From: an uncultured Bacteroidota bacterium | GTDB taxonomy: Bacteria > Bacteroidota > Bacteroidia > Chitinophagales > Chitinophagaceae | DNA length: 5,681 nt | Direction of reading: 5' to 3' | Assembly: GCA_946479055.1 (NCBI GenBank) | Contig: CAMLEX010000362.1 | Location: 1-5,681, forward strand | Shown: piece after piece, positions 5,601 through 5,681 of the stretch | Layout: each line of letters starts with the position of its first letter | Position numbering within the stretch: position 1 is the first letter of the stretch | Program-made: the position numbers and the translations under genes | Notes under the pieces: model-generated | The model's input: only the letters and a program-made list of their open reading frames with translations | The model's database searches: none | What the model was told of the DNA's origin: nothing

Positions 5601-5619
5601 TGGCTTCAGTATGGAGCCA
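5601..5619 (+). promoter_or_regulatory. Second hairpin just upstream of carB
   Basis: TGGCTTC (5601-5607) and GGAGCCA (5613-5619) form a 7-bp stem with one T/G wobble and an AGTAT loop, ending 13 bases before the carB ATG. It follows the CCCGCC hairpin by one base. It could affect translation initiation or mRNA stability. The GGAG inside it is too far from the ATG (about 17 bases) to serve as a normal ribosome binding site. Confidence 0.4.
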
Positions 5620-5632
5620 TCTAAAATAAAAA

Positions 5633-5681
5633 ATGCCAAAAGATAATTCTATCAAGTCGGTCCTGATCATAGGTTCAGGGC
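5633..5681 (+). CDS. carB: Carbamoyl-phosphate synthase large subunit, N-terminal start only
   Basis: Only 16 full codons are visible before the window ends: MPKDNSIKSVLIIGSG, with the first base of the next codon (C) fitting the expected Pro. This is the conserved beginning of CarB, where the GSGP loop opens the first ATP-grasp half; E. coli CarB starts MPKRTDIKSILILGAGP. The enzyme makes carbamoyl phosphate from bicarbonate, ATP and ammonia supplied by CarA, for pyrimidine and arginine synthesis in the cytoplasm. The ATG at 5633 is preceded by an A-rich stretch, not a Shine-Dalgarno, as is usual in Bacteroidota. carA is not in the window. The full protein should be about 940-1080 residues; nothing beyond residue 16 can be checked here. 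Confidence 0.93.
   Translation, partial: MPKDNSIKSVLIIGSG

Noticed and set aside
1..5681. CRISPR array, tRNA, rRNA, phage or defence genes
   Set aside because: No regularly spaced repeats, no tRNA cloverleaf or rRNA-like sequence, and no proteins with such motifs were found on either strand.

Overview
The window looks like chromosomal DNA of a Bacteroidota bacterium, probably Chitinophagales/Chitinophagaceae-like (an inference from gene content and style; no search was run). The pointers are AT-rich DNA, mostly weak or absent Shine-Dalgarno sites, a TAnnTTTG-type -7 promoter motif, secreted proteins with Bacteroidota-type signal peptides ending in SQ, a DUF5777-type outer-membrane barrel, and a carB start that reads like Bacteroidota CarB.

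Layout from left to right. (1) Positions 1-876, plus strand: the 3' part of a gene for a protein with a charged, disordered linker and a C-terminal outer-membrane beta-barrel; its true start lies left of the window. (2) 986-1351, plus strand: a small mono-haem c-type cytochrome lipoprotein, followed by a clear intrinsic terminator (1379-1413). (3) 1414-1567: a short convergent intergenic region full of inverted repeats, the last of which overlaps the stop codon of the next gene. (4) 1562-4961, minus strand: three genes in transcription order, a secreted M23 zinc metallopeptidase with a polybasic C-terminal tail, a Bcp-type peroxiredoxin 41 bp behind it, and a DUF5777-like outer-membrane barrel 92 bp further on. 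The first two are a likely operon; the third may belong to it. (5) 4962-5184: a divergent, very AT-rich intergenic region. (6) 5185-5388, plus strand: an unrecognised 67-residue single-pass membrane protein with an unusually clear ribosome binding site. (7) 5439-5482: a perfect 44-bp palindrome that should act as a bidirectional terminator. (8) 5549-5681: a carB leader with a -7-like box and two hairpins, then the first 16 codons of carB.

Most genes concern the cell envelope: two outer-membrane barrels, a surface or periplasmic cytochrome, and a peptidoglycan hydrolase. Bcp (peroxide detoxification) and CarB (carbamoyl phosphate for pyrimidines and arginine) are housekeeping. The cytochrome and the DUF5777 barrel lie tail to tail and may be functionally linked, but the sequence does not show this. 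The most distinctive non-coding signal is a family of three CCCGCC...GGCGGG palindromes at gene ends and in the carB leader. I see no defence system, CRISPR array, transposase, phage gene or RNA gene. Overall the window is ordinary core or envelope DNA rather than an undescribed system.
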